A DNA stretch of 64,000 nt, from assembly GCA_950106755.1 (NCBI GenBank), contig OX467086.1, positions 23,082,001 to 23,146,000 of the forward strand, in the 5' to 3' direction. Of the stretch, positions 45,664 through 58,470 are shown one piece after another. Within the stretch, counting starts at the first letter, position 1. The number at the start of each line of letters is the position of its first letter. Origin of the DNA: Climacium dendroides. Its lineage: Eukaryota; Streptophyta; Bryopsida; Hypnales; Climaciaceae. The notes below the pieces were generated by a model. The model did no database searches, was not told where the DNA came from, and worked only from the letters and a program-made list of their open reading frames with translations. The translations under genes and the position numbers were made by a program.

Positions 45664-46682
45664 CAGTGGGGTGACAATCAAAATGGCGTTTTGGAAATCG
45701 CAGTGAAGAAAATCTCAGCTCTGTCAACTTTGACAGCCTCTCAGGGGCTGAAAAATTAATATTTTACCACGAAATTTTTTGTACAGCATAATCTCTAAGT
45801 CAATAATATATATTCCAAATTTGAAGGCCAAAAAATTCACCAAAGAAAAGATATTAAGAATCTCCCAACATGTGTACCTATTTCACTGCTGCCAACTTTA
45901 ATAGCCTTCCAAGGATTGAAATTTTTTTTTTTGCCATGAAATTTTTGTAGTAGAAAGAAATTTATGTTATTAACATATGTTCAAAATTTCAAGGCCAAAA
46001 GATTAATGAAAAAAAGATATTTAGAATCTACCAACATGTGTCGTTTTGAGAAACAATCATGGAAACCATTTCATTACTACCAACTTTGACACATGTTGGG
46101 GGGTGAAAGGGTGTAAATGGAAAAATTTCTTATTTACTATGAATTTTTTTTTCACAAAATGAATTATATGTTAGCAAAATGTGTGAAAAATTTCAAGGCC
46201 AAAAAGATCATACAAAAAAAGATATTCAAAATCTACCAACCTGTGTCAAAGTTGGTAGTAATGAAATGGTTTCCATGATTGTTTCTCAAAACAACACATG
46301 TTGGTAGATTGTGAATATCTTCTTTTGTATTGATCCTTTGGCCTTGAAATTTGGAACATATGTTAATAATATAAAGGTCTTTCTACTACAAAAATTTCAT
46401 GGCAAAAAAAAAAATTTTCAATCCTTGGGAGGCTATTAAAGTTGGCAGCAGTGAAGTTTTTTTTGTAGGTACACATGTTGGGAGATTCTTAATATCTTTT
46501 TTTTGGTGAATTTTTTGGCCTTAAAATTTGGTATATATGTTATTGACTTAGAGATTATGCTGTAAAAATAATTTCGTGGTAAAATATTAATTTTTCAGCC
46601 CTCGAGAGGCTGTCAAAGTTGGTAGAGCTGAGATTTTCTTCACTGCGATTTCCAAAACGCCATTTTGATTGTCACCCCACTG
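45664..46682. mobile_element. 1,019-bp palindromic (foldback) element flanked by TA, mariner/pogo-like ends
   Basis: The ends are CAGTGGGGTGACAATC and its inverse, with TA at 45662-45663 and 46683-46684. CAGT termini with a TA duplication fit the Tc1/mariner-pogo group. Nearly the whole element is self-complementary: the left half can be followed inverted through the right half to the centre near 46170. Each half is built of ~190-bp direct repeats, recognised by CAACTTTRAYA, then TTCAAGGCCAAAA, then ATCTACCAACATGTGTC. No transposase. A transcript would fold into a hairpin with arms of about 500 bp. Confidence 0.8.
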
Positions 46683-46777
46683 TACAGTGTAAGCAAGCTG
46701 TATGTTTCTTTGCAAACAGGCGGTATTCCCATTCAATCTGAAACAACAAAATTTTGCCTACGAGACATACAGTGTGG

Positions 46778-46905
46778 CAAGGCTTTTTTTTGGAATAGTG
46801 TCCCGCCTTCTGGCAGCACTACAGAGGCCATTTTTTGTAGAGATGAAGCGAGAGAGGTCAGATTTCTGACAGTCTGGTGAAATTTTGCCAAGAAAAAGAG
46901 CCCTG
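46778..46905. mobile_element. 128-bp hAT-like MITE
   Basis: Flanked by the 8-bp repeat CAGTGTGG at 46770-46777 and 46906-46913. The ends CAAGGCTTTTTTTTGG and CAGGGCTCTTTTTCTTGG (inverse) are imperfect TIRs of the CARGG type. Unit 2 (about 37359) has a single CAGTGTGG and no element, giving the empty site. An 8-bp TSD fits hAT. Confidence 0.82.
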
Positions 46906-46913
46906 CAGTGTGG

Positions 46914-48152
46914 TATCCTGTATATGATACACACATCAATCGATCACCACTATAATTCCTGACTCTCTTTACTACAGTGTAAATCCGATGATCAATCTGG
47001 GTCTCATCACGAAAAAAATTAAAATTCTGCTGCAGTGTTTGTTAATGGCGGCCAATTAATTGGCTTGAAGCCCGACATGATGCGAACTATTCCAAATGCA
47101 ACCTACGAAACTACAAGTGCTCTTTCACTTGCCTGGCAGCACGGCAATGGAATGCATGAGTTGCTTCTCTTTCCACAATCCCCAAATGGACTTCCCTCAA
47201 CCTGAAAGGCTGGATGTCTTGGAATGGGTTTTTGATTGAAGGATTTTAGGGAGGTAGGAGCTTTGAGCACTCTAAAATTCAATATTTTTTAGCAATTATA
47301 ATTTTGGGTTTATTACCATGAAGTGTTGATTTTTGTTTTTTTGAATGACATGGTAAACAATTTTCCATTGTGTTATCCTAGAATATAATAATAATAATAA
47401 TTGTAAAAATAATAATTTATATGAAAGAAATTTGAGATTTCTGGAGCATATTTTACATTTGATATGAATCTTATTTTAGAGAAATTTTTAATTTTCATCA
47501 AAAAAAATTTATGAAGTGTAGAAGACATGTAATTACATCTTTGCAAAATAAAAAAATCAATCACATATGGGTGTAAACTGGTAGCATAGAGAAAGAAAAG
47601 AACTTTGAACTTCTTAAATGACTCAACTTTCTTAATATTATCAAACAACAGTTTTATTTTGTTTACATTCATCATAAAGAACTCAAGATAGAAGCTAAGG
47701 TTTAATTCTACAATTTTAGGATTGTAAGTTTAATTGGTAATATGGGATTACGTGTTTAAAGGGCACATAGGATGTCATCAATGATGGAACAAAAGATGAT
47801 TCCAACATCAAATTCAAAACCCTAAAAAATAAGAATACTACGCAAAAACCAAGAAAAAAGGACAAAGTATTATGGCTTGAATGTATGGCGTGAAGGCAAT
47901 AAGAAAAATATTTTAGGTCAAGAACAATGGATCTTGCAAGCTTCAAGTTACAAAACTCACTTGGATAGGAAGTTGGAGACCAATAGCAAGTTTGAAGATC
48001 ACTAAATCTATCACTAAAACATAAAGGCAAAGTTGAATAAATTCTCTCTTCACTTTTTCCAAATCCTAAATCACCTTAAAATCCTTATTTCATTCCTCAA
48101 TAACTTTCTAGGCAATATGTACCATCGTAAGAATTTATTCTTTTATTAAGAT
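46914..48152. repeat. Unit 3 Q block
   Basis: Matches 17286-18250 and 37365-38640. Contains an AAT microsatellite near 47385-47415. Open frames on - (47373-47675 and 47716-48030) are longer than their counterparts but are indel-broken in other units; not called as genes. Confidence 0.6.
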
Positions 48153-48219
48153 ATGAGCCCCTAGTATTAATGGTAGCATTTGTGATATTACAGAGGGACA
48201 TGTGATTTTAGTAGTATGA
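48153..48219 (-). mobile_element. Helitron remnant (H5), 5' terminal ~60 bp
   Basis: At the same site as H3 in unit 2, only the stretch from the inner CTAG (CCCCTAG) to the 5' terminus (on -, TCATACTACTAAAATC) is left. It shows that the H3 insertion predates the split of units 2 and 3 and was later deleted in unit 3. Confidence 0.75.
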
Positions 48220-51200
48220 TGGGCTACTAACACAATTCAACATTGACATCATAGTCATGCATTCCAAATAATAGCATCCATGGGACCAAAATCTACGAAA
48301 ACGCCAAGTTAATCAATCATTTAGATGCCTTGAACTAGAATTTTATTACATAGTTTCTTACACTTTTATTCTACAAAATTCTCCCTCATCAATCTAAATG
48401 TTCCAAACCAAAATTTATTCCCGTCTAAACTCCAACTTGGTGGAGAATATGACAAAATGGCATCCTTGTCTAAGGTGAATCCTCCGCAAACCACCACTTT
48501 TGGATATTGTGCCTAGTTATTATTAATAGACTATATAGATTTTTCAATTTTTCTTAAAGTGACAAATGAGAAGAGGTTCCAATGCATTGAAAAACGTGAC
48601 ATTTGAATATTGTATGCAAAAATTATGAACGGTCAATATTTATTTTAACAAATGTTCTAAAATCGATCGTTTCATCAATATATGTATATATTGATTTTGG
48701 AGGGTAATGATGATGGAGGTTTTAGGTTATGTGTAATTTTGAGTGTATCTACCTTAAGTGGCATCCTTCACAATAAATAAAACTACTAAACCAAGAAAAG
48801 AGGAAACTAGTGACATGGAGAATGGAATATTGTTTGCCCGTTGACATTCAAGGTATTGGAGTACAATAAACATACATTTAAGCCTTTGACCCTTGAGATT
48901 GTTGATCATGGGCACCACGTAGAATGCATGGTTTGCTTTTGCACAAGCATGTTGATATGTTATCGTTTATATTAGGTAGACAAATTTTTTTTGGAAATCG
49001 TGAATACGGGTTATGTGAGCACTTTGCTTTGTTTTTTTACCCTTTGTGTTCTTCATGTTGCTAGGTCTAAATAAATGTGTATAGGCAATTCCTACTTTCT
49101 TTAAGTGAATAGTTAAAAAACATGTTAAGAACAATAAAAATCAAACTTGAATTACAAAAACGATACACATGTCAATTTCCATCGAAAAGGAGATACACTA
49201 ATTGAAAAAACAATATATTAGCCCTAAACCCTAATCTCCACAACAATCTTGTCATCAATTTCATGTCTCCTTTTCCTTCTTTGTTTCCTTCTACGTCTTT
49301 CCTTTAATATTTGAAAAACTCCCCATTCAAAATTCACAAGCATAGCAATTAATATGTAGATTTGCATTTACACCAATGATTTGATGAATTTATGAAGAGC
49401 TCCAATTTCATCAGTTATTCAAGTGAGTGAACTAAAATTCTAATTATGGTTACCAAGGCACAAAGTCTCTATTTCATTCCGTCTTTGCAATTAGGATTTG
49501 AATATCTATGTAAACAGGCATATGAAGTGCAATTCAAATTTTCCATTTAAATTAACCATTGTAAAAGAGTATGAGGTGCAATGATCCCACGTACAATGGC
49601 TCTTTCAAGAAATGTTTGTATACAAATCCTCATTCAATATCTATAAACATGCAATTTTCTTTCTAATGGAACTTGAAAATTAAATACAGTCCTTAGAGAT
49701 GCAATCTTCAAAGAGACATATTAAATGCTTTCCTAAAAGGGACTCATTTCATAAGTAATATTGTACATGAGGAAGAAAAAATCACACATATGTAGAAAGT
49801 GTGTAGCATGTGCATTGCAAAATCCCTCTTTCTCAACACTTTTCACACATCTATAGATAATGCACAACATGCGCACTATGAAATTTCTCTATCTTCGCAA
49901 TTTTCAAAACATCTATACATTAATGTTCTTTAGTTGCTAACCTTTGATGTTCTTTAGTTGCTAACCTTAATTTGATGTCTACACATGATGTTTTCTAAGT
50001 ACAAAAACAAAGCGAGGATGTTCCAACACCCAACTTATAAACTAGAAAGAAAGAAAGAAAGAATATTTTTGTAATTGATGGAAGACTAGAAATCAATTAA
50101 ATACCTTTGAGATCTCATTAGAGGTGAGGAATTTATAGCTACAACGGTGTGGTGAATTATCCACAATGTCATTTGTAATGCAAACGTCATGTTGAAAACA
50201 ATACTGTGACTTTAGAAGTGGTTCACTTGACCATGCACACACCCATTTGAAAGATGAAATCTAACCATTTAGAAAGACTTGAAAATACTTCTTTTTGAAA
50301 TCCAAGCATCATGATCTTGCAATTTGTAAGTTTTTTAATCCTAAAATTTTAGAAGGGTGTGTTATAACAAGTGAACTAAAGAATTCTAAGGTTGGATTTG
50401 TTGAAAAATATATATAGATGAAGGTTTTAGCCTTCCTTTAGAGATTAATATTTTGAAGCAACTTTAGTTTCTAAACATAAAAAAACTTTAGGGGATTAAA
50501 CATACAATTCTTTGATTATAGATCATACCTTAGTTTCTATCTTCTTTATGGTGATTGGGAAGGAAATAAAACTTTGTTTTAATATTAGTAGAAGTGAAGC
50601 TATATATTTTTCAAACATTATAATTTGATTACACACTTTTATCGCTATATGTCCAAGGCACCAAATTTGGGTATTGATAATACTTTGAAATTAAATAAAA
50701 CCTAAATTTTTTTGTTATTTTTAGTAGTTTAAGTTTTAAATTTCCTTCAAGTCTAGTTTTGGCATCAAAAATCTACTCTAGAAATTGATTGATCGCGATG
50801 TTTCTATTCAAGATTTTTTGCAAGGGTGTTCATTGCAATCTTGACATTCTATAGTGTTGAGAGCTCCTAGAAATGAGCCTCAAATACATTAGATCTTGGA
50901 GAAAAAATCACACTAGAAATTCATTTCAAAAAAATTGTAGAGTAGATTTTGAGGAGCCATAAATTGATTGGGGTTATGCATGTTGGGCCCTTTATCTTCA
51001 TATTTTTTTTGGAACCAGCCTTATAGATTTGACATGTGAAAAGAGTATTGAAAGAATTCAAATTACTTTTTTTGTAGTTTGAACCCCCTTATGATCAAAC
51101 ATTGTAATCTTTCAATCCATAAGTGATATTGTTGTATTTTCTTTTCCTATGTGATTTGTAACATGTGTAGTTTGAATGTGTATGGTTACAATTCAAAAAT

Positions 51201-53113
51201 AATTTATACAACATAACAAAATGTTGGCTTTTTGTTCAATTAAGAAGAAATCGCTGGAGGGGTCACTTAGAGTGTCTATTAAAAACCATGTGTGAACAAA
51301 ACTTTGGACCCCCTATATACTTTTTGAACTTTAAATACCATTAAATGAAAAAAATATGAATAGATTTTTCTACTTTGAAAGTTTGTGTTTTGAATTATTG
51401 ATATTCTTATTTATTAATAATAGTTAGTTAGAAATTTTTGAAGTGAAATGATAAATTGTAGAACTGAAAAAGAACTTTCACACCCCTATATTATATAAAA
51501 AAAAATTGTCTAAAAAATGAACAAAAAATTCCTAAAAAAAACTCTCTATTGAAAGCTCGTTTTGAATTGAATATTGATGCAATGGTAATCTAAATGTGTT
51601 CTTTACAAATATTTGAGTTTAAAAAATATGCCATTCTAGTGATTTTTTAACCTCTTCTGAAAATCATTCCATATTTTATTTGATATTGAAATTTTGAGTT
51701 TGCGCATTTTGGGGTTCAGTGAAAAAAGCAATTATTTGGAAATGATCCTATTTAAGGTCTTGATTGAATATTTTAGATCAAAAAATGTTTTATACGATGA
51801 TAAAAGAAATATAAAACAATAATAATTTGTAGACAAAAGAATATCATTCTATTCATTATAGAAACTAGAATTGTACTTGATATCTATAATCCATCAGTGG
51901 TGATAAATCATGACTATTACTACTAGGAACTTTTGTGAAACTCCATATAGCAATGTTGTGAATATTGATGTACACACCCACTTGGCTACTTCTAGTTGAA
52001 ATTGTTTTTGTCTATTTGGAGTAAGTTTGTGAGATTTATAGTGGACTTAGAACTAGATTTAAGGGGCAACAATGTTTATTTTGATTACATGAGGTCAAGT
52101 TGAAAACATATAAAAATTCAAAAATAATATTTAACTAAATATGAATTTTTACCACATTTACATAATTTGGCTATGCATCTAAGATTTCTTTTAAATGTTT
52201 GAAATTTGTGGTATTTTTTGTTGTCAAGTTTAATTTGGTTTTGAAATGATCAAATTATAGTTCAAAACCTTATTTGAGGTTGAAATGGTCATGAGCTCAT
52301 GGAAAGAATTTGAAAATAGACTTCAAAATTGCAATTCAATGATACATATTGGTAACAATATGTAAATTGAATTGTGCCAGAGAAGAGTGGTTTGATCTAC
52401 GTTTTGTTTTTGATTTGATTATAGGAATATAGTTTGGATATCACTACAAAAATAGTGCATTTGTAGGATTCCATGATCAATTTGATCTTATTATTGAATT
52501 GCTAGTATTGAGATGAGCAATAGAATAAATTCTCCAATTTGAAAGCAAATGAGACTATTGTTAGTTTGTTACAAATTGTACATAATAAATGAGACTATAA
52601 AGCCTTTCATAAATTCATTCAAAAAGTATGATGACATTTTTGAGCTTTAGGTAGGGTTCCTTTGGCATTCCATGAGCTTGTAGGTAGGAGACCTTTTGTT
52701 TTCTATAAATTAAGGCCTTTTTTATTAGGTTCAAGTCTTGAATGCAAGTTTATTGAAGAAATGTGTGCCAATATAGCAAGATTTGTTCTTGTTGTAGCAG
52801 CATTGCAAAAGAACCTAACAACCTTTCTATTTAAGAATGCTAAAGGTGTATTCAAATGAATGTTTATCAACCGCTTTATCTCTAGGAAGTTGTGTATTGG
52901 TTATGTCATCTTCATAACATAGCTCCTTCGCAACTACTAATCTCGTATGGTATAAGAACTACGTATTAGGATAAAAACCTTTGAATCCCAAACCATTGTT
53001 ATGAAAGATCACGATAATATCTCATGACCACAAATCTTACCAAGTTGGACATTTTATAAGGAAATAGGTGGCATTTATATACTAAAGGAGTACTTGTTGG
53101 ACTACTTTGTATA
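48220..53113. repeat. Unit 3 rest of Q and R block, no gene
   Basis: Collinear with 18255-18787 and 20515-24708, without the solo-LTR candidate. Includes a short 25-bp duplication at about 49921-49968 and extra sequence at about 50925-51010. The frame 52662-52859 is not conserved in unit 1. Confidence 0.6.
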
Positions 53114-53298
53114 GGAAATTTCATTAAAATGGCATATTCCATACACTTCTTTCAGACCTCGCTGTTTGAACTATAAAAGTGTCACTTAGCACTAGTATAG
53201 ATTTTGGACATCTAAGACAAATGTACATTTCAAAGCACACGGTCTAAATTGTAGAATATGCACAAGTTGTGGAATGGTGCCATTTTAGTGAAATTCCC
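53114..53298. mobile_element. 185-bp MITE, paralogue of 24709-24893
   Basis: Same ends (GGAAATTTCATTAAAATGGC and inverse) and same position relative to the kinase gene. Confidence 0.65.
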
Positions 53299-54191
53299 TA
53301 TTTATATAAAACTACATTGTTGCCACAAAAGTTTATGACGTCTATAATTATGGAGGGTGCTTAGGCTTAAATTTAAAATATTGGTGTGAAAGTCGCACAA
53401 TTGAAATTGATCTTATCCATTGGCTCACCACACAAGTGAGAACCTTGGCCTTGTCAAACTTTATATCAAGAAAACAAATTGTCTTTCATAATATGGGGCA
53501 CCTTCACGGTAGTCATAGGCAAAGGCACCATTAGGACCCTACAAAACTTTTCTAGATTAGTGGCTAAAAGATTTTCTAAATTTATCTTAAATCCACATAC
53601 TTAGAGGTAAGTGAAACCTTTCCCCAACAAAGAAATGTATGTGAATACCAAATAAGATCAATCCTTACTAATGGGTTTTATCTCTTTGAAGTTGCACATT
53701 ACTTATATTGGCTTTATACTACTACCCCTTCCCAACTATGGATTGATTCGATGACGTAGAAAACATGGTGTTGAATAAATTTGTTGCATTGTTGCAAAAG
53801 ATCAAAACATTTGTAGTCGACATGAATATTTAAGCAAGGGATTGGTGCACAAGGCAAGCAAAACACAACCTAAACTAATCTATTAGTCCACAACACAAGT
53901 GGAAATCTTAGACTTGTCAAACCATATATCAATAGTAGAGATTGTCTTCCATAAAATTGAATAATCTAATAAAAGCCAAGTGTAAAGACCCTATACAATT
54001 TCTCTAGATTAGTAGATAACAATATTTCCTAAAATCTCCTTACATCCTAACAAGATACACAAATCCTTTTCCCAACCAATAAATGCGTGGTCATATCTAT
54101 GCCAATCTACAACTATGTAGATGTGGCTAAACATAATAGAACGCAAAATAGATAATACAATCAAAATTGAAAGTAGTATCAAATATAATTC
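53299..54191. other. 3' flank of kinase 3, no gene seen
   Basis: Collinear with 24894-25793. Confidence 0.5.
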
Positions 54192-55568
54192 TTAGTAATT
54201 AAAGTCCTCTCCACTATCTTCTTCCAATTTTGGAACATAAGGTTCAAGAATCTCTAAAATTTCTTCAAATGGTGGCCTCTTTGAAGGATCCTTGTGCCAA
54301 CACCTATTCACCAAGTCCACCATCCAAGGTGTGGTGTAGCTAGGTAGTACAGGCCTCGCACCACCAATGACACAATCAAAATCATTTGTTCGTAGCTCTT
54401 CAAAAGGCATATGCCCTGATAAGACCTCATAGCAGGTCATTCCAAAACTATAGACATCTGCTTGTTTGTTGAACAATTCTGGCTTTTGGGAAACATTTCG
54501 ATTCTTGACGGCTTCTAATATTTCAGGTGCCCTCCAAAATCTTGTCCCCACAACTCCAATCGAGCATTCAAAATCTGCTACCACGCAACAAAATGTATGA
54601 GGCTGCAAGTGGATTGGATCAATTATAGGACGATAGTTGTCCTCCTTCTCCAATTGCACATAGACTAGTACATTGGCAGCTTTGAGGTCCCGATGTATAA
54701 TATCTCTTTCATGTAGCTCCATCATACCCTTGGCAATCCCATGCAAGATGAAAAAAGTTATATCATTTGGAAATGGTGGGCCTTGGTTGTTGAAATGTAA
54801 CATTCTTTCATTGATGAGCTTCCGCAAGTCCCCCCAAGCTCTAAACATAATGAAGGCAAACCTTCCAGTGCACTTCAACAATCGTGCACCAGTTATTTCG
54901 TTACAATGACTAAGCCTCCTTCCAAACACGCCCTCACTGCATAATTCATCATGAGCAAGCATGGTGGTGGGAAAGAGTTTGAGAAGGTCTCTCAGGGGCA
55001 TCCCTTCCTTAAACACCTTTATAACGAAACCCTCAACTCTGTAGCCATCATCTATAAATATCGCATGAGCATGAAACAGTTCCGCTTGCCCTCCCTCTGC
55101 AAATGGAGTCTCACTGCTCAACCCAAACTCTATTCCATAAGGAGTACCATCGTCATCATCAATCATCCACTTCGGTAACTGTTGAGTAGAATCAAGTCTC
55201 AGATCATTTTCATCAAAGAAAAACCCCCCTGGATATTTCTCTTGCAAACTCCGAAACACGCGCACGTTGTCCTCAGCAACCTCCAACTCCCACTCCGGTG
55301 TCCCCTCTTCACTAATCCACTTCGGCAACGACGTGGAAGACGAGTCCATGGTTGGACCCTCCACAGCTGTAAAATAAGTACTCGCCAACTCACTCCAATG
55401 TTCTTTGGATAATTCGATCTCTACCTTCACCTTTGCCTGCTCATCGTCCACATCCAACGTTTCCATGGCCGCCTTGAAGCTCTCAACATGTGTTGAGTGA
55501 AACTCTGTAGAGATTGAGACCGCATCTGGGTTCGGCTCATTGGCCATGGCTACTTTCTTGAAGACCAC
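54192..55568 (-). CDS. Protein kinase, DFE-type activation loop (copy 3)
   Basis: Intact single exon of 458 codons. Core motifs: FAEGGQAEL, ATP Lys in VIKVFK (K184), HRDLKAANV (292-300), VADFE (D332), GTRFWRAPE with a normal APE, DVYSFG and KDPSKRP. One extra residue relative to copies 1 and 2 lies in the Asp-rich segment near 137-140 (MIDDDDGT). RAWGDLRKLINER and the C-terminal lobe are almost unchanged between copies. Probable start at codon 8 (MANEP, GCCATGGCC at 55547). As in the other copies, the residue after DF is Glu, which removes the DFG Gly but keeps the metal-binding Asp. It may be an active kinase or a regulated pseudokinase; sequence alone does not decide. Confidence 0.85.
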   Translation of the reverse strand: MVFKKVAMANEPNPDAVSISTEFHSTHVESFKAAMETLDVDDEQAKVKVEIELSKEHWSELASTYFTAVEGPTMDSSSTSLPKWISEEGTPEWELEVAEDNVRVFRSLQEKYPGGFFFDENDLRLDSTQQLPKWMIDDDDGTPYGIEFGLSSETPFAEGGQAELFHAHAIFIDDGYRVEGFVIKVFKEGMPLRDLLKLFPTTMLAHDELCSEGVFGRRLSHCNEITGARLLKCTGRFAFIMFRAWGDLRKLINERMLHFNNQGPPFPNDITFFILHGIAKGMMELHERDIIHRDLKAANVLVYVQLEKEDNYRPIIDPIHLQPHTFCCVVADFECSIGVVGTRFWRAPEILEAVKNRNVSQKPELFNKQADVYSFGMTCYEVLSGHMPFEELRTNDFDCVIGGARPVLPSYTTPWMVDLVNRCWHKDPSKRPPFEEILEILEPYVPKLEEDSGEDFNY

Positions 55569-56770
55569 ACAGCTTCGTGTCCCTTGTCAAATGGAAGGCT
55601 TCCTGTGGACACACAAATTGCACAGCCATTAGATGCACTTCTCGAGAAACCACTTCACCTGCTGGACTGTGCATTTGAACAAGGTGGGCTTCTGATAGCC
55701 ATTGAGGTCCAGAAAGGCAATTGAAGTTGAGTTCAGGAGATTATTCTGTGGGCAAGAACAAATGCTCGTAAATGAAATGCAAAATGAATAGGGACGCAGT
55801 ACGAGATGCAAACCAAACGCTAAAGTAGCTAGCAAGCAAACTGAAATGGAGAACAAAATCAGCGCTAGGAATCAAAGTGCCCTTTGCAAGAAAATTGTGA
55901 GAACATAGGGAGAACATGACACAACAAGCTCCCATCACTTGCTTGCATGCAACACTCCCAAGCACAAATCCTAGATACAACGTTCAAAACTCACCACAAA
56001 TTCCACAAGATGCCGGCCACAGAATGCAGCCTCCACACCAACCAAAACTTTCGAACAAACCTCAGGAACGAGCGCCGAGCACCTGAAACGAGACGACCAA
56101 ACGGGGATCATGAATTAGTGACAGCCAATGTGGCATGCAAACAGAAACAACGGGTTCAGTCACGCTGGACCAGTGCTTGAAAGCTGAAGTTACAAAGACA
56201 TACAAACCAAAATGGAACTGAAGTCACAATTAATGCTTGGATGCGTCCTTTCCAAGATAGTTGCAAGGAAGGAGCCTTTTATAATTAGATTTCTAGTGCT
56301 ATATTGTTCTCATATAACTGTCCTCAAAGCCGTCTTAATGCCCTGCGTATTATATGAGACTTGCACACCTGGGGGAAGCAGGAGGGGATAGAGCACACTC
56401 CAATCACTTGCATTCACATACGCCACTCTCCCGAGCGCAAGCAAAGCCTCGCTACCAATGTTCGAAATGAAACTCACCACGAATTCAGCAAGATGCCCCA
56501 GAAAGCAGCCTCGACGCTATCCGCATGCAGCTTTCGAACGCGCCACGGGAGCCAGCGTTGTGCACGGGAATGTACGAAACTGGGATCATAAATATGTCGA
56601 TCAGTGGCTGCAACTGGATGTCCAGTTCAGATTGTCCCCAAACTCTTGTGAGAAGCATGCAAGACCCCTCGCTCCAGCTCAGCGCTCCCCAGACCAAGGC
56701 GCGCGCTTCCCAGTCGAAGCTAGCTGTGCGGCATACAGACAGACGAACTTGACGCTCTGGAGTGCAGGCC
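55569..56770 (-). promoter_or_regulatory. 5' leader/promoter region of kinase 3
   Basis: Same arrangement again: donors G|GTGAGT on - at 55994/55993 and near 56470, acceptor GTCCACAG before the coding exon. All six donors in the three units keep GTGAGT, while the surrounding leader has diverged. Confidence 0.45.
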
Positions 56771-57742
56771 GAGCCAGCAGCGCATCAATGAAGGATAGAT
56801 GTACGTACGTTGGACCGTAGTTGCTTGGAAGTTGCACTTGTGGCCGGCAGGAAGATTTCAACGAGGGACGCATCTTCGACCAAGTCAGTGTGGACCTGGC
56901 CGGCTTCAGCATCTCCTGCTGGTTCTGTGGGTTCGATTCTCCTTCAGTGTCCAGAGCTTTCATTCATTTTAATGGATGGAATGCTTGGAACAGTTGGAAG
57001 ATGTGCGAGCTTGGAAGTTCGTGACCTTTTGCACTGTTTGGGACAATTTGGGCTTCAAGCCGCTTTCATTGAATAGAAAACACTTGAATGAGCAGTAACT
57101 AATTTGTTTCTGGAATGGTTATCGGATTCTAAATTAAAAAATAAATAAAACCAACAATTAACCGTGGAGCGCTCCAACGTCCATGTTTTGGACAATGAAC
57201 AGATTGAAGGTCTTGTTTCTCTCTCGTTCCTGCTTGGATGAAAGTCATCTTAATGTTTGGTGATAGTTTATCAAGTTCATATCTTATCTAGTGGTCGGAT
57301 TTGGTGTTACTCAAATACAAATTTTTTTGAAAAATAATTACAAATGTGGAAGTGTGTCAAGAGGTGAAATTGCATTGACTCTAGTTCAAAACTAGGTTTG
57401 CAAAAATGAGGTCATAGATGTAAAGAACACAAAAATTTCAAAAAAGCACCATGTCAAGAGAACCTCATATTGAATCCATTCCAATAAGCTTTGCTCAAAA
57501 ATTAATAATCTTTTGCCTACAATCAAATTTTGAAGGAGTTTTGAAATGTTCCTTTCCAAAGTTATAGAAAAAATATTGGTGATAGCATTGGTCAATCTGA
57601 CTGTACAAATGGAATCTGAAATTCAACATCTACAACTTTCCTTTGTATATATCACTTCTAAAATATTCTTCCAAATAGCATTTCATAATGATTTTCCTCC
57701 AAGTCATCAATTCCGGAGAAGAGTCCAGGCGTTTAGGGGTTG
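56771..57742. other. End of unit 3 and unmatched sequence, no gene
   Basis: 56771-57110 matches 28380-28455 and 28650-28900. 57130-57742 has no match that I can see and no credible frame. Confidence 0.45.
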
Positions 57743-58470
57743 AATGGTGATGCGTGGTTGCAGCATAGCATATGTCGTGTAGGCAAAGAAAATGTTGTTT
57801 CGGGTTGTAAGTAAGTACCGCGAGTTGGCAGAGGAAGAGCACTGTTGCAGACACTGTTTCGAGGGTAATGGCACCATCCAGTGTCGATGGCTGATGGAGG
57901 TCGATTCCCTCGCCGGGACAATAAGCCCCATCCACACCTCGCAAGATTTTGGAAAATAGGCATCTCTGCACAAATTTCTAATCTGTGTGCAGAAAATGTC
58001 ATGATCCCCAAGTGCCCATCAACCAAACTGAACGCACGTGTACACTAATAAAATGAAGGTGGGCAATTTTGTTAAAATGGCAACATTCCGCTACTTTGGC
58101 AGGTTTTATAGTTCAGAGCGGGCAGTCTAAATTGTACAAACGTCATACATGTCTGAAATCTATACCATTTTTAGATGTTTAGAATCTACAACTGGGATAG
58201 ATGTCACTTCTACAATTCAGATCATGCGGTCTGAAATCTATAGTCTTCATAGATTCCTTAGATCTATAAAAGTCTAAGATGCCTAAAAACTATACCTATC
58301 CTACATGTCACTTTTATGATTCAGAGTGGGTAGTTTGAAAGTGGCACATGGAATGCCGCCATTTTAATGAAATTCCCCATTAAGTTGAAGTGAAGACTAC
58401 AATTTATTATAGTAGAGGTATCCATTTGCAATCAGGTACCCATCATGTGCAACCTGTACTCATGCAGGGC
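57743..58470. repeat. Head repeat of unit 4 (copy C) with intact 321-bp MITE
   Basis: The full-length comparator for copy A. The MITE 58060-58380 is uninterrupted, and GTTCAGAG near 58113 is the empty CACTA target. Confidence 0.78.
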
